This document shows, in pieces, positions 18,278 through 26,976 of a DNA stretch of 64,000 nucleotides. Every line of letters starts with the position of its first letter. Positions within the stretch are counted from its first letter, which is position 1. A model generated the notes under the pieces. It had not been told where the DNA came from. It saw only the letters and a program-made list of their open reading frames with translations, and did no database searches. A program made the translations under genes and the position numbers. The stretch is from positions 54,852 to 118,851 of the forward strand of contig CALURU010000006.1 of the NCBI GenBank assembly GCA_944323255.1. The letters are read 5' to 3'. The DNA is from Candidatus Gastranaerophilales bacterium. Its GTDB lineage: Bacteria; Cyanobacteriota; Vampirovibrionia; Gastranaerophilales; Gastranaerophilaceae.

Positions 18278-18632
18278 TAAAGCCGGAGTTGACCCCTCAC
18301 CCGAATTTCTAAGTAGGAGGGCATACTTGTTCAACAATAAAAAGTAGGTCAGGTTTTACCTGACAAAAACTCTAATAAACTTATTAAACCCCACACCCGA
18401 ATTTCTAAGTTTCGCTCAAGCTCAACTTGAAATTCTACCCTCTCCCTCAAGGGGCGAGGGGACAGAAATTTTACCCAAAAGAATATACACCCATGTCACC
18501 CGTCCAAAGGGTTGAAGAAGCGGTCAGGGGTTATGGAAGTTCCACGAAAAGGGTGACCCGTAGTAACATCAAATCCAGTAGTATACACCAATGTCACCCG
18601 TCCAAAGGGTTGAAAAAAAGGAGATAATATGA
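18278..18632. repeat. Intergenic region with 33-bp direct repeats
   Basis: Direct copies at 18484-18516 and 18582-18614 (98 bp apart, differing at one position) begin TATACACC and contain ATGTCACCCGTCCAAAGGG. The rest holds CCGAATTTCTAAGT-type and CCCTCTCCC-type words also present at 15915 and 41709. No gene is supported. Related AAAGGGTTGAA words recur at 21480-21535. Confidence 0.75.
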
Positions 18633-19148
18633 TTAATGTAATTTTTCAACAATTTTTAGAACATTTTTTCTCAATGTTTCGTAATCCGTGTTATTGTCGA
18701 TTAGAAAATCCCAATCCTGAATATTATCTAAATCGACTTCTGTAATATCGTCCTCGCCAACGAGTTTTCCGCCCCGTGCTTCTCTTATGTTTCTATCGGC
18801 TTCAATCCTAATCGAGATAGCACCTGCCTTTTTGAAAACCTCGTATTCGTGCTTAATCCGGACATCTGTTACAACAATATTACCCTCCTGCGCAACAATT
18901 TTTTCTAACCAGTAATCCGGATTTTGCGCCCTGCCCCAGTTGCCTAAATCAATCAGTCCCTGACGATATTTCGGTTTATCAGCCTCTATTGCTTCAAAAG
19001 TAATACCGTGCTTTTTTGCATACTCAATTTTAATAATATCGCCCATCGCACAGCGCCTAAACTCCGGCATGGCTTCCATCAAAATCTTTGCTGCAGTATC
19101 CTTGCCCGAATATTGCTTTCCTGAAAAAATTATAATTCTATCTGCCAT
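18633..19148 (-). CDS. P-loop kinase resembling animal-type phosphomevalonate kinase
   Basis: This 171-residue protein starts with a P-loop, FSGKQYSGKD. Along its whole length it follows the layout of the animal-type phosphomevalonate kinase family: HGITFEAIE, WGRAQNPDYWLEKI, VVTDVRIKHEYEVF and DLDNIQDWDFLIDNN correspond to segments I recall from the human enzyme. That family belongs to the NMP-kinase superfamily, so a phage-like deoxynucleotide kinase or another small-molecule kinase is equally possible. No mevalonate genes are nearby. It follows lepA by eight bases in an operon. Confidence 0.6.
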   Translation of the reverse strand: MADRIIIFSGKQYSGKDTAAKILMEAMPEFRRCAMGDIIKIEYAKKHGITFEAIEADKPKYRQGLIDLGNWGRAQNPDYWLEKIVAQEGNIVVTDVRIKHEYEVFKKAGAISIRIEADRNIREARGGKLVGEDDITEVDLDNIQDWDFLIDNNTDYETLRKNVLKIVEKLH

Positions 19149-19156
19149 AGCTCCTG

Positions 19157-20962
19157 CTACTTATCCTCATCAAGACTCAAGACTGCCATAAAAGCTTCCT
19201 GCGGAACTTCAACACGTCCAATTGCTTTCATGCGCTTTTTCCCCTTCTTTTGTTTTTCAAGAAGTTTGCGTTTACGTGTAATATCACCGCCGTAACACTT
19301 ATCCAAAACGCTCTTTCTAAGAGCTTTAATATTTGTTCTTGCAATTACCCTGCCGCCGATTGCCGCCTGAATCGGGACTTCAAACATCTGGCGCGGAATA
19401 ATGGTTTTTAACTTTTCGGTCAATTTTTGTCCAATATAATACGCATTATCCTCGTGACAGATAACAGAAAGTGCATCTACCACTTCGCCCGCCAGCATTA
19501 TATCGAGTTTAATAAGTTTTGAGCGTTTGTAATCTTCAAATTCGTAATCAAGGCTTGCATACCCTTTTGAACGGGATTTAAGCTGGTCATAGAAATCAGT
19601 AATAACTTCACTTAAAGGCAGGTGATAAATCAAGTCAACACGAACTTTATCCAGATAATTCATGTTAATAAAGATACCACGCTTTGTCTGGCACAAATCC
19701 ATCAGAGTTCCGACATAGTCGTTTGGCGTGATAATAGAGACTTTTACATACGGTTCTTCTATGTAATCTCTGTATTGTGCGGCAGGAAGATTAGCCGGAT
19801 TGTCAATTTCGACAATCTCTCCGTTAGTTTTATGAACCCTGTAGACAACGGAAGGTGCAGTTGTAACTATTGAAAGATCATATTCTCTTTCGAGTCTTTC
19901 CTGCGCAATTTCCATATGCAGCATGCCCAAAAATCCGCATCTGAAACCGAACCCGAGCGCACTGGAAGTTTCCGGCTCAAAAGTAATTGAGCTGTCAGAA
20001 AGTTTAAGTTTTTCAAGCGCTTCTTTTAGTTCGTGATAATCTTCATTATCGACAGGATACATTCCGGAAAACACCATCGGAAGAGCTTCTTTGTAGCCCG
20101 GAAGCGGTTCTGCTGCAGGAGCTTCAACGTGAGTTACCGTATCACCTACAAACCTTGTAATCTCTTTAATAGAACCTGCGAAATACCCTACATCTCCGCA
20201 GATAAGTTCCTGAACCTGGACTCTATGCGGTGTTAAGTATCCGATTTCCACTATTTCATACTCTTTTTGCGACGCCATAAATTTGATTTTATCACCGAGC
20301 TTCATTTTTCCGTCCATGATTTTAAAGAAGCATAAAGTTCCCAGGTACGGATCATAAGCACTGTCAAACACCAGCGCTCTCAAAGGTTTGTCAGAAGTGT
20401 CAGCCGGAGGTGGAATGTATTTTACAACAGCTTCGAGCACCTGATCAATATTTAAGCCTGTTTTTGCACTTACCGGAATTGCCATAGAAGTGTCGATTCC
20501 CAGAATTTCTTCAATCTCTGCTTTAACTCTGTCCACATCAGCAGAAGGAAGATCAATTTTGTTAATAACAGGAATAATTTCAAGATTTTGCTCAATTGCC
20601 ATATAAACGTTAGCTAACGTTTGGGCTTCTACGCCCTGTGTAGCATCTACAATTAAAAGAGCACCTTCGCAGGCGGCAAGAGAGCGTGAAACTTCGTAAG
20701 AAAAATCTACGTGCCCCGGAGTATCAATCAGGTTAAAAATATAATCCTTACCGTCTTTTGAAGAATATTTCATTCTTGCAGCGTTAAGTTTAATTGTAAT
20801 ACCCCGCTCGCGCTCAATATCCATCGTATCCAGAAGCTGCTCCTGCATATCTCTTTCGGCAATAGTACCTGTAGCTTCCAGCAATCTGTCGGCAAGTGTT
20901 GATTTTCCATGATCTATATGTGCTATTATGCAAAAATTTCTTACATTATCTCTATATTTCAT
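19157..20962 (-). CDS. lepA: Elongation factor 4 (LepA)
   Basis: LepA is a translation GTPase that acts on stalled or back-translocated ribosomes. The 601-residue protein has G1 [15 protein letters not shown]3 DTPGH, G4 NKID, the LepA-specific [15 protein letters not shown], and the C-terminal [28 protein letters not shown] box lies nine bases before the ATG with no Shine-Dalgarno, so the mRNA leader may be only about three bases. Confidence 0.97.
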   Translation of the reverse strand: MKYRDNVRNFCIIAHIDHGKSTLADRLLEATGTIAERDMQEQLLDTMDIERERGITIKLNAARMKYSSKDGKDYIFNLIDTPGHVDFSYEVSRSLAACEGALLIVDATQGVEAQTLANVYMAIEQNLEIIPVINKIDLPSADVDRVKAEIEEILGIDTSMAIPVSAKTGLNIDQVLEAVVKYIPPPADTSDKPLRALVFDSAYDPYLGTLCFFKIMDGKMKLGDKIKFMASQKEYEIVEIGYLTPHRVQVQELICGDVGYFAGSIKEITRFVGDTVTHVEAPAAEPLPGYKEALPMVFSGMYPVDNEDYHELKEALEKLKLSDSSITFEPETSSALGFGFRCGFLGMLHMEIAQERLEREYDLSIVTTAPSVVYRVHKTNGEIVEIDNPANLPAAQYRDYIEEPYVKVSIITPNDYVGTLMDLCQTKRGIFINMNYLDKVRVDLIYHLPLSEVITDFYDQLKSRSKGYASLDYEFEDYKRSKLIKLDIMLAGEVVDALSVICHEDNAYYIGQKLTEKLKTIIPRQMFEVPIQAAIGGRVIARTNIKALRKSVLDKCYGGDITRKRKLLEKQKKGKKRMKAIGRVEVPQEAFMAVLSLDEDK

Positions 20963-21104
20963 AACGGATTTATTATAGATGAAATATGCGCATAGAGCAA
21001 CTATAACGTTAAAACAAGAGAATTAAAGGCGGCTTTTTTATTTTTATACCTAAGTTGGAGATTTTTTATAATTTCGGATAGTTAATATTTTTTGAAAAAA
21101 TTAA

Positions 21105-21110
21105 TAAAAT
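21105..21110 (+). promoter_or_regulatory. -10 box of STAS gene, predicted leaderless start
   Basis: TAAAAT is followed by six bases and then the ATG at 21117. The surrounding sequence is so AT-rich that this one is the weakest of the group. Confidence 0.35.
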
Positions 21111-21116
21111 AAAAAT

Positions 21117-21443
21117 ATGGAAATCCGCACGTCACATAAAACCTGCATAATTACCCCGCTTAGTCCTCGCCTGGATTCACGTGAAACAGAGAGGCTTAAA
21201 GAAACAATAAGCGAATATTCTGGACTTAATATCGGAATAGATTTAAATTATGTTGAAGATTGCACAATTGATTTTTTGGAACTTGCTTCAAAGTTGCACC
21301 TCAGGTTTTTCAACATACCTTCAGATATATTTTCTCTGTTTATAATTATGGATATTGATAAAACCTCTGAACTTTATACAACAGAAGAGGACTTTGTAAC
21401 CAACAGGCGCAGACTTTTAAACCGGAGATTCAGCATTGTTTAA
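21117..21443 (+). CDS. Single-domain STAS-like protein
   Basis: This 108-residue protein has the pattern of a STAS domain: a beta strand with a hydrophobic run and Asp (NIGIDLNYVEDCTIDFLELA), then a strand before a helix (LFIIMDIDKTSELY) and a terminal TTEEDF of the kind that ends anti-sigma antagonists. The phosphorylatable Ser of SpoIIAA-like proteins is replaced by Thr/Ile here. Such small proteins often act in partner-switching signalling. No kinase or sigma factor is adjacent. The assignment is moderate. Confidence 0.5.
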   Translation: MEIRTSHKTCIITPLSPRLDSRETERLKETISEYSGLNIGIDLNYVEDCTIDFLELASKLHLRFFNIPSDIFSLFIIMDIDKTSELYTTEEDFVTNRRRLLNRRFSIV

Positions 21444-21764
21444 ATAGTTAGGGCGGGCTATTAAGTTACGATTTACACACAAAGGGTTGAAGAAGCGGTC
21501 GTGGGGTGCTGGAGTTCTACCCAAAGGGTTGAAAAAAAATCTTTTTTGTATTAATATGTGTTTGACATAAATTCTGTATATTATTTATCCAAGCCGGAGT
21601 GCGGGGAAATACAAAGATAGTCGCCTAACAAATTTTGGGGCATGGTAACAAAAAATTTAGGAAAGACGCTTTTTATGGAACCAAGCGAGAACAAAGTGAA
21701 ACCGTAGGGAGGATTTTTACAATAGTTTACAGAATCCAATTTACAATAATATAAGAGGATTTCA
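21444..21764 (+). promoter_or_regulatory. Repeat fragment, promoter and long leader of the transglycosylase gene
   Basis: Positions 21480-21535 hold two AAAGGGTTGAA words of the 18.5-kb repeat. TTGACA at 21562 suggests a promoter. The following leader of about 190 bases is less AT-rich, with blocks such as AAGCCGGAGTGCGGGG, TTGGGGCATGGTAAC, GGAAAGACGC and GTGAAACCGTAGGGAGG, and a possible long stem (CCTAA near 21630 with TTAGG near 21657). It looks like a structured RNA. Cyclic-di-AMP riboswitches often precede wall-lytic genes, but I cannot match the consensus. Confidence 0.4.
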
Positions 21765-22379
21765 ATGATTAGAAAAACAGTCTTAACAACTATTGCATTG
21801 CTGGCTTTGCTATGCGTTAGGGTTCAAGCTGCTCCGACTCCTGAGAGTGTAATTAAAGAGACCATCGTAAAACATTCAATAGAGATGAATGTAGATCCTG
21901 CATTGGCTCTTAGTATTGCCAAGAAAGAATCAGGATTCAAACACGAACTGCGGAGTCCTTACGGTGCTGTTGGAGTATTCCAACTGCTACCGTCAACTGC
22001 CCACAAAATGGGCTTTAACCCTTATTACTTGAGTGAAAATATCAAAGCCGGGCTTACGTATTACAAAATGATGTACAAAATGTTTGGCTCAACAGAACTG
22101 GCACTTGCGGCATACAATGCAGGTCCTGGCAATGTCAAAAAATTTGGAGGTACGATTCCTCCATACAGCGAAACCAAAAGGTTCGTATCCCAGATTATGC
22201 TTGAATACAACAGGCTAAAGTCTAATCCGGATCCGGCTATTGTGAAGGTAACACAGGCAAAGACACCAATGCCGGATAAAGCTGCGGAAGCTAAAAATAA
22301 ACCTAACGAAATTGAGCTTCCAAATTTAAGTGAAATTCCGGAAGTTAAACATTCAGAGCCGGTTATGGAAATCTTATAA
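21765..22379 (+). CDS. Exported lytic transglycosylase (SLT domain)
   Basis: Such enzymes cleave the glycan strand of peptidoglycan with formation of an anhydro-muramic end. The 204-residue protein has a signal peptide (about residues 1-22), the catalytic Glu55 in KKESGF, YGAVGVFQLLPSTA and AAYNAGPGNVKKFGG, the full SLT/goose-lysozyme pattern. A Pro/Lys-rich tail follows the domain. GAGG lies before the ATG, and the gene has a long, possibly regulatory leader. Confidence 0.9.
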   Translation: MIRKTVLTTIALLALLCVRVQAAPTPESVIKETIVKHSIEMNVDPALALSIAKKESGFKHELRSPYGAVGVFQLLPSTAHKMGFNPYYLSENIKAGLTYYKMMYKMFGSTELALAAYNAGPGNVKKFGGTIPPYSETKRFVSQIMLEYNRLKSNPDPAIVKVTQAKTPMPDKAAEAKNKPNEIELPNLSEIPEVKHSEPVMEIL

Positions 22380-22397
22380 TGTCTATCATATCCAAAA

Positions 22398-22440
22398 ATA
22401 AACTCCTTATTTATAAGTTAAGGAGTTTATTTTCTTTATT
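22398..22440. terminator. Terminator between convergent transglycosylase and ade genes
   Basis: A 12-bp perfect stem, ATAAACTCCTTA with TAAGGAGTTTAT, is flanked by T-rich sequence on the plus strand and a T run on the minus strand, so it can work in both directions. Confidence 0.8.
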
Positions 22441-22442
22441 TT

Positions 22443-24176
22443 TTAAACTTTCTGGAAAGAAGGCTCAAATATATCAATAAAGCCAAACTTGTTGGTATCA
22501 AAAACCCCTTTATCCGTGACTTTGAGTTCAGGGATTACAGGAAGCGATAAAAATCCCATTGTCATAAAAGGATCATTCAGTGTGCAACCTATTGAGCTGG
22601 CTGCCTGATTAAGTTCTTCGCATTTTTTCACAACATACTCAAACTCTTTATCAGACATTAAGCCTGCAATCGGAAGCGAAAGTTCCGAAATGATTTCACC
22701 ATTATTAACAACAACTTTTCCGCCCTGACACTTTATCAAAGCGACAGCCGCAGTATACATATCCGCATCATTCGTTCCGATTATAATCATATTGTGCGAA
22801 TCGTGCGCAACAGTAGAAGCAATTGCACCGCTTTTCAGATTAAAGCCTTTAACAAAACATTTTCCGATATTACCAGTAGCTCTATGTCTTTCTATTACAC
22901 AAATTTTTAAAGTATCATTCTCTAGATTACTCAAAGCGTTTCCGCCTGACACTTGAACCTCCGACTCAACAGATCTGGTAATCAGCTGATGAGGAATAAC
23001 TTCTATCGTGCGAACTTTTACTTTTCCGTCCTTAATTCCGGCATCTATTCTGAAGTCTTCCGGTGTTATCCATCTGACATTAACAGAGTTACGCATAGAA
23101 ATCTCTTCGCTTTTCGCAATCTGAACAGAAAGTTTGCCGTTTTGTGCAACGACAACACCGTTTTTAATAACAACGTCAGGTTTGAAACTTTTCAAGTCCG
23201 GTAATATCAGCATATCTGCTTTATACCCCGGAGCAATTGCTCCAAGATTATCAAGTCCAAAATATTCAGCAGTATTCAGGCTTGCTATCTGAACCGCTTT
23301 TACCGGATTTACGCCTGCTTCTACCGCACGTCTTACCATTCCGTTAATATGTTCTTTTAAATCTGATGGGTGCCTGTCATCCGTTACAAAAATACATTTT
23401 CTTGTGTTGCAGGTTTTAAGAACAGGAATTAAAGCATCAAGATCTTTTGCGGCAGTTCCTTCACGAATCATAACGTACATTCCAAGCCGCAGCCTCTCAA
23501 TTGCTTCTTCAGGAGTTGTGCATTCATGATCGGATTTTACACCGCTTGCAATATATGCGCACAAATCCTTTCCTGCAAGGTAAGGCGCATGCCCATCAAT
23601 TCTTTTGCCTTTAGATTTTGCCAGTTCCAGTTTTGACATAACATTTTTATCACGACTCAAAACTCCCGGAAAGTTCATCATCTCTGCTATACCAAGTACC
23701 CAGGGTTTATCAATCAAAAGAGATAAGTCATAACTGTTCAAATCAAAGCCGGCAGTTTCAAAAGGAGTTGCCGGAACGCAGGAGGGCAGCATTGTATAAA
23801 CCTCAATCGGCAGGTCACGCACAACTTCGTGCATAAAGCTGATTCCATGAAGTCCCAGAACGTTTGAAATCTCATGTGGATCAATGATTACCGTTGTAGT
23901 ACCTGCAGGAAGCACAACTTTTGCAAACTCTTCAGGCATCATCATTGTACTTTCCAGATGCACATGCCCGTCTATAAAAGAAGGTGTTACATAAGCTCCA
24001 TTTATATCAATTTCTTTTTCGCCGTGATAATCACTGCCGATTCCTGCTATAATCCCGTCAGTAATTGCAATATCACATTCATGAATCTCTTCTGAGAGAA
24101 CATTTACAAGTTTTGCGTTTTTTATTACTAAATCAGCTTTTTCCAAACCCCTTGCTACATTTATTAAATCAGACAT
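22443..24176 (-). CDS. ade: Adenine deaminase
   Basis: Ade converts adenine to hypoxanthine and ammonia for purine salvage. The 577-residue amidohydrolase has the metal motif SFIDGHVHLEST, VIIDPHEISNVLG, FVTDDRHPSDL and VAHDSHNMIIIG near the C-terminal domain, which match this family. It lies two bases after the unknown gene at 24179 on the same strand, so they are co-transcribed. Confidence 0.93.
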   Translation of the reverse strand: MSDLINVARGLEKADLVIKNAKLVNVLSEEIHECDIAITDGIIAGIGSDYHGEKEIDINGAYVTPSFIDGHVHLESTMMMPEEFAKVVLPAGTTTVIIDPHEISNVLGLHGISFMHEVVRDLPIEVYTMLPSCVPATPFETAGFDLNSYDLSLLIDKPWVLGIAEMMNFPGVLSRDKNVMSKLELAKSKGKRIDGHAPYLAGKDLCAYIASGVKSDHECTTPEEAIERLRLGMYVMIREGTAAKDLDALIPVLKTCNTRKCIFVTDDRHPSDLKEHINGMVRRAVEAGVNPVKAVQIASLNTAEYFGLDNLGAIAPGYKADMLILPDLKSFKPDVVIKNGVVVAQNGKLSVQIAKSEEISMRNSVNVRWITPEDFRIDAGIKDGKVKVRTIEVIPHQLITRSVESEVQVSGGNALSNLENDTLKICVIERHRATGNIGKCFVKGFNLKSGAIASTVAHDSHNMIIIGTNDADMYTAAVALIKCQGGKVVVNNGEIISELSLPIAGLMSDKEFEYVVKKCEELNQAASSIGCTLNDPFMTMGFLSLPVIPELKVTDKGVFDTNKFGFIDIFEPSFQKV

Positions 24177-24178
24177 TT

Positions 24179-24763
24179 TTACACCTGCAAAATCAAATTT
24201 TTATAATCTAATAATTTAGAAAGATTTTTATTTTTCAAAACTTCTTCTATTATTTCCCCGAATTTTTCCGCACCCTCGGTTTTCATACCCTTAGGGAGCA
24301 AAATATCCGTATTTGTTTTTGAATTAACAAAACCCTTATTTATTATCAAAAATTCTTTGTATAACTCAAGAATATTCAAATCTTCCGGATTAACTTTATA
24401 ATCTATTCCGAGAAAATATTTCATATCCTTTGGCAAAAGTTCAAAAAACTTTATCATAAAATCAATTTCAGAAACATTTTCTTCTTCATTATATTCTCCG
24501 CCGAGACACGGGTTGTTCAGAATCGGCTGTTTCGGTTGCGTTTTCAAATAAGCTGCCCACAAAAGACAGCCTGTATAAAAGCCTAAATTGTTGTACAAAA
24601 GTTCAAGAAATTTTTTATAATACTGGCGGAATTTCATCTTTCTCTGCGAAAGATTTTTAAACCTGTTAATATCAAGATACAGATATTCTATCGTACCCTT
24701 AAAAGCTAAGATATACGGTCCAAACCCAGGATCAAACTCCAATCCTTTTGATACTGTTTTCAT
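24179..24763 (-). CDS. Unknown 194-residue protein
   Basis: I do not recognise this protein. It is mostly helical with clustered Lys, Tyr and Phe and has no signal peptide. Starting at the ATG at 24763 is preferred because AAAGGGA lies nine bases upstream; a longer form begins 13 codons earlier without support. It forms an operon with ade. Confidence 0.55.
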   Translation of the reverse strand: MKTVSKGLEFDPGFGPYILAFKGTIEYLYLDINRFKNLSQRKMKFRQYYKKFLELLYNNLGFYTGCLLWAAYLKTQPKQPILNNPCLGGEYNEEENVSEIDFMIKFFELLPKDMKYFLGIDYKVNPEDLNILELYKEFLIINKGFVNSKTNTDILLPKGMKTEGAEKFGEIIEEVLKNKNLSKLLDYKNLILQV

Positions 24764-24936
24764 GCAAACATTTCCCTTTCGATATTTATAATATCTTAGC
24801 ACAAAATAATATCAGGGGTAAAGGAATTATATTTCCTTTCTTCACTATGAACATAACTGGCAGTTTTAAACTAAATATGTTAATATAACTTTATGTTTAT
24901 GAAACATAACAGATAAAAGAATTGGAGACCAAGTTG

Positions 24937-25758
24937 ATGACAACAGATAAATCCGGGGAAAAAACAGTAATAGTAACACCTGTGTTTAACAAATTTGAGC
25001 TGGCAACAAAACCGTTTTTGGATTCTTTATACAAATACACAAACCCTGATTTGTTTGACTTGATTCTCATAGATAACGGTTCTGAAGATAAAACAACAGA
25101 ATATTTAAAAATGTTTGAAGAAGAACATTCCAATATAAAAGTTATTTATAACAAAGAAAATTTAGGCTATTCAAAAGCTAACAATCAGGGGATAACACTT
25201 GCATTGAAATCAAAATGTAAATATATAGGTTTGTTGAATAATGATATTTTATTTACACCGGAATGGCTTGAGAAAACATTAAGTGTTTTTGAACTGGATT
25301 TGCAGCTTGGAATGGTTGCGCCAAGAGATGCCGGACGTCCAAAGTTTTTCAAGAAAAAATTGACCTCTGAAAATTATCTGGAAAATTATAAAGAATATTT
25401 GCAGAAATTCAAAGAGCCATTTAAATATATGTTGGAGCCGTTATTTAGCTGCGTTATCATAAAACGTGAGGTAATTGAAAAAATCGGTTTGATGGATGAA
25501 AACTTTACACCTGCATTCTGGGAAGATCAGGATTACTGCCTTAGGGCATTATATTCCGGCTTTAGCCTTGCTACTTCTAACATATCTTTTGTATTTCATA
25601 ACCACAGCACTACAAGTTCCGGCATTAAATCAGAAATTTACGAAAGAAATAAACAGTATTTTTATAAGAAACACCCGCTTGGCAAGTGGATTTGGGAGCA
25701 CAAACGCTCTAATATTATCAGGGATATTAAAAATTATATAAAGGAAAGCTTGGAATAA
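24937..25758 (+). CDS. Family 2 glycosyltransferase
   Basis: The 273-residue protein has the GT-A fold pattern: VTPVFNKFEL, LIDNGSEDKTTEYL, NLGYSKANNQGI, LLNNDILFTPEWL (the DxD-like site) and AFWEDQDYCLRALYSGF, close to rhamnosyltransferase-type GT2 enzymes that extend O-antigen or capsule chains. GGAG precedes the ATG at 24937; a TTG five codons earlier is less likely. The stop overlaps the next start (TAATG). Confidence 0.85.
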   Translation: MTTDKSGEKTVIVTPVFNKFELATKPFLDSLYKYTNPDLFDLILIDNGSEDKTTEYLKMFEEEHSNIKVIYNKENLGYSKANNQGITLALKSKCKYIGLLNNDILFTPEWLEKTLSVFELDLQLGMVAPRDAGRPKFFKKKLTSENYLENYKEYLQKFKEPFKYMLEPLFSCVIIKREVIEKIGLMDENFTPAFWEDQDYCLRALYSGFSLATSNISFVFHNHSTTSSGIKSEIYERNKQYFYKKHPLGKWIWEHKRSNIIRDIKNYIKESLE

Positions 25759-26831
25759 TGCAAAAAATTTTTAACATTACGCAAGATGTGAAACATTACA
25801 AAATCTATATTCTGGGGATAAAAATCCGCCTGAGTAAAAAAGGGTATAAAAAGTTTGTACCGCCAGCTACAATTGCGGGGCATCCAATATTAAGAATGCA
25901 GGCGGGTAACGACTGCATCTTTGAAACACTGATGGAAAACAAACCTTGTTTTATGACAAGATTTGGCGGAACAGAATCCATTGTTTTAAAATATTATGAA
26001 GAAAATTATAAGAAAAACAGACCTGCCCCCCCCCCAGAAAGGTGCACTACTACTGGATTACAGCCTGATGGCTTGATAGATATACCGTATTCTGAAATAC
26101 ATTTCCCTGATTATATTAAAGAAAAAATTTACTATCTTTCGGGATTTTTTACTCCGGACGACAAAAATCTTTCAAGATTTGCTTATGAAACATTGAATAT
26201 GATTAAGAACATTGATGTTCTTGGTGTTGAACATTGTTTTTCCAAAAACGGAATAAGTGAAGAATTGTGGGTCAGCCAATACGCTTCTTCCAATATAAAA
26301 ATTGTCGGTCTGCACGATTTTTCCGATGATGCAGTGCGTGTGGAAAATCCGTGGACACGTTATCTTAAAGGGAAAAAAGTTCTTGTTATTCACCCTTTCG
26401 AAAAAAGTATAATAAGCCAGTATAAAAAACATGAAAAATTATTTAAAAACCCGCTGACGCTTCCGGATTTTTATCTTGAAACTATAAAGGCAGTGCAGGG
26501 GCTTGAGCAGGGAGAAGCTAAAAGCCGTTTTAAAGATTGGTTTGAAGCACTTGAATATATGTATGGCGAGATAGACAAAAAAGATTTTGATATTGCGCTA
26601 ATCGGAGCCGGAGCATTTGGCATGTTTTTAGCAAATTATATAAAACAAAAAGGTAAGCAGGCAATTCATGCGGGCGGTGGACTTCAAATACTGTTTGGAA
26701 TTAAAGGTACACGCTGGAACAAAGGCTGGGCTGATATATACAATGAACACTGGGCTTCAGCTCTACCGGAAGAATGTCCATCAGATTTAACCAATTTTTT
26801 AAAGGGCGAAAAGTCCAGAGCATACTGGTAA
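25758..26831 (+). CDS. Glycan-biosynthesis protein (GT-D-like) with poly-C tract
   Basis: This 357-residue protein has MTRFGGTESIVL near residue 72, like the R-x-G-x-E motif of GT-D fold (DUF1792-type) glycosyltransferases, and a C-terminal ALIGAGAFGMFLANYIKQKG followed by GGGLQILFGIKGTRW, found in many polysaccharide-locus proteins. It is translationally coupled to the GT2 gene. Ten consecutive C at 26026-26035 encode part of PAPPPE; gain or loss of one base would truncate the protein, so it may be phase-variable. The frame is intact here. Confidence 0.7.
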   Translation: MQKIFNITQDVKHYKIYILGIKIRLSKKGYKKFVPPATIAGHPILRMQAGNDCIFETLMENKPCFMTRFGGTESIVLKYYEENYKKNRPAPPPERCTTTGLQPDGLIDIPYSEIHFPDYIKEKIYYLSGFFTPDDKNLSRFAYETLNMIKNIDVLGVEHCFSKNGISEELWVSQYASSNIKIVGLHDFSDDAVRVENPWTRYLKGKKVLVIHPFEKSIISQYKKHEKLFKNPLTLPDFYLETIKAVQGLEQGEAKSRFKDWFEALEYMYGEIDKKDFDIALIGAGAFGMFLANYIKQKGKQAIHAGGGLQILFGIKGTRWNKGWADIYNEHWASALPEECPSDLTNFLKGEKSRAYW

Positions 26832-26976
26832 ATTTAAACTTTTAAACCGGTATTATCTTATTTGTTACATTTGTTTACCAATTTCGATTTTGTGTTACAA
26901 TCTAAATATAAATTGGAATCTTTTTTAGTGAAAAAACTCCATACGGAGAAAAGATATTTTTAATGGGAGAAAAGAT

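Noticed and set aside
17665..18324. Long open frame on the minus strand opposite the 494-residue gene
   Set aside because: It has no ribosome site or family resemblance, is Ser/Pro/Leu-rich as expected for an antisense frame, and runs into the repeat region.
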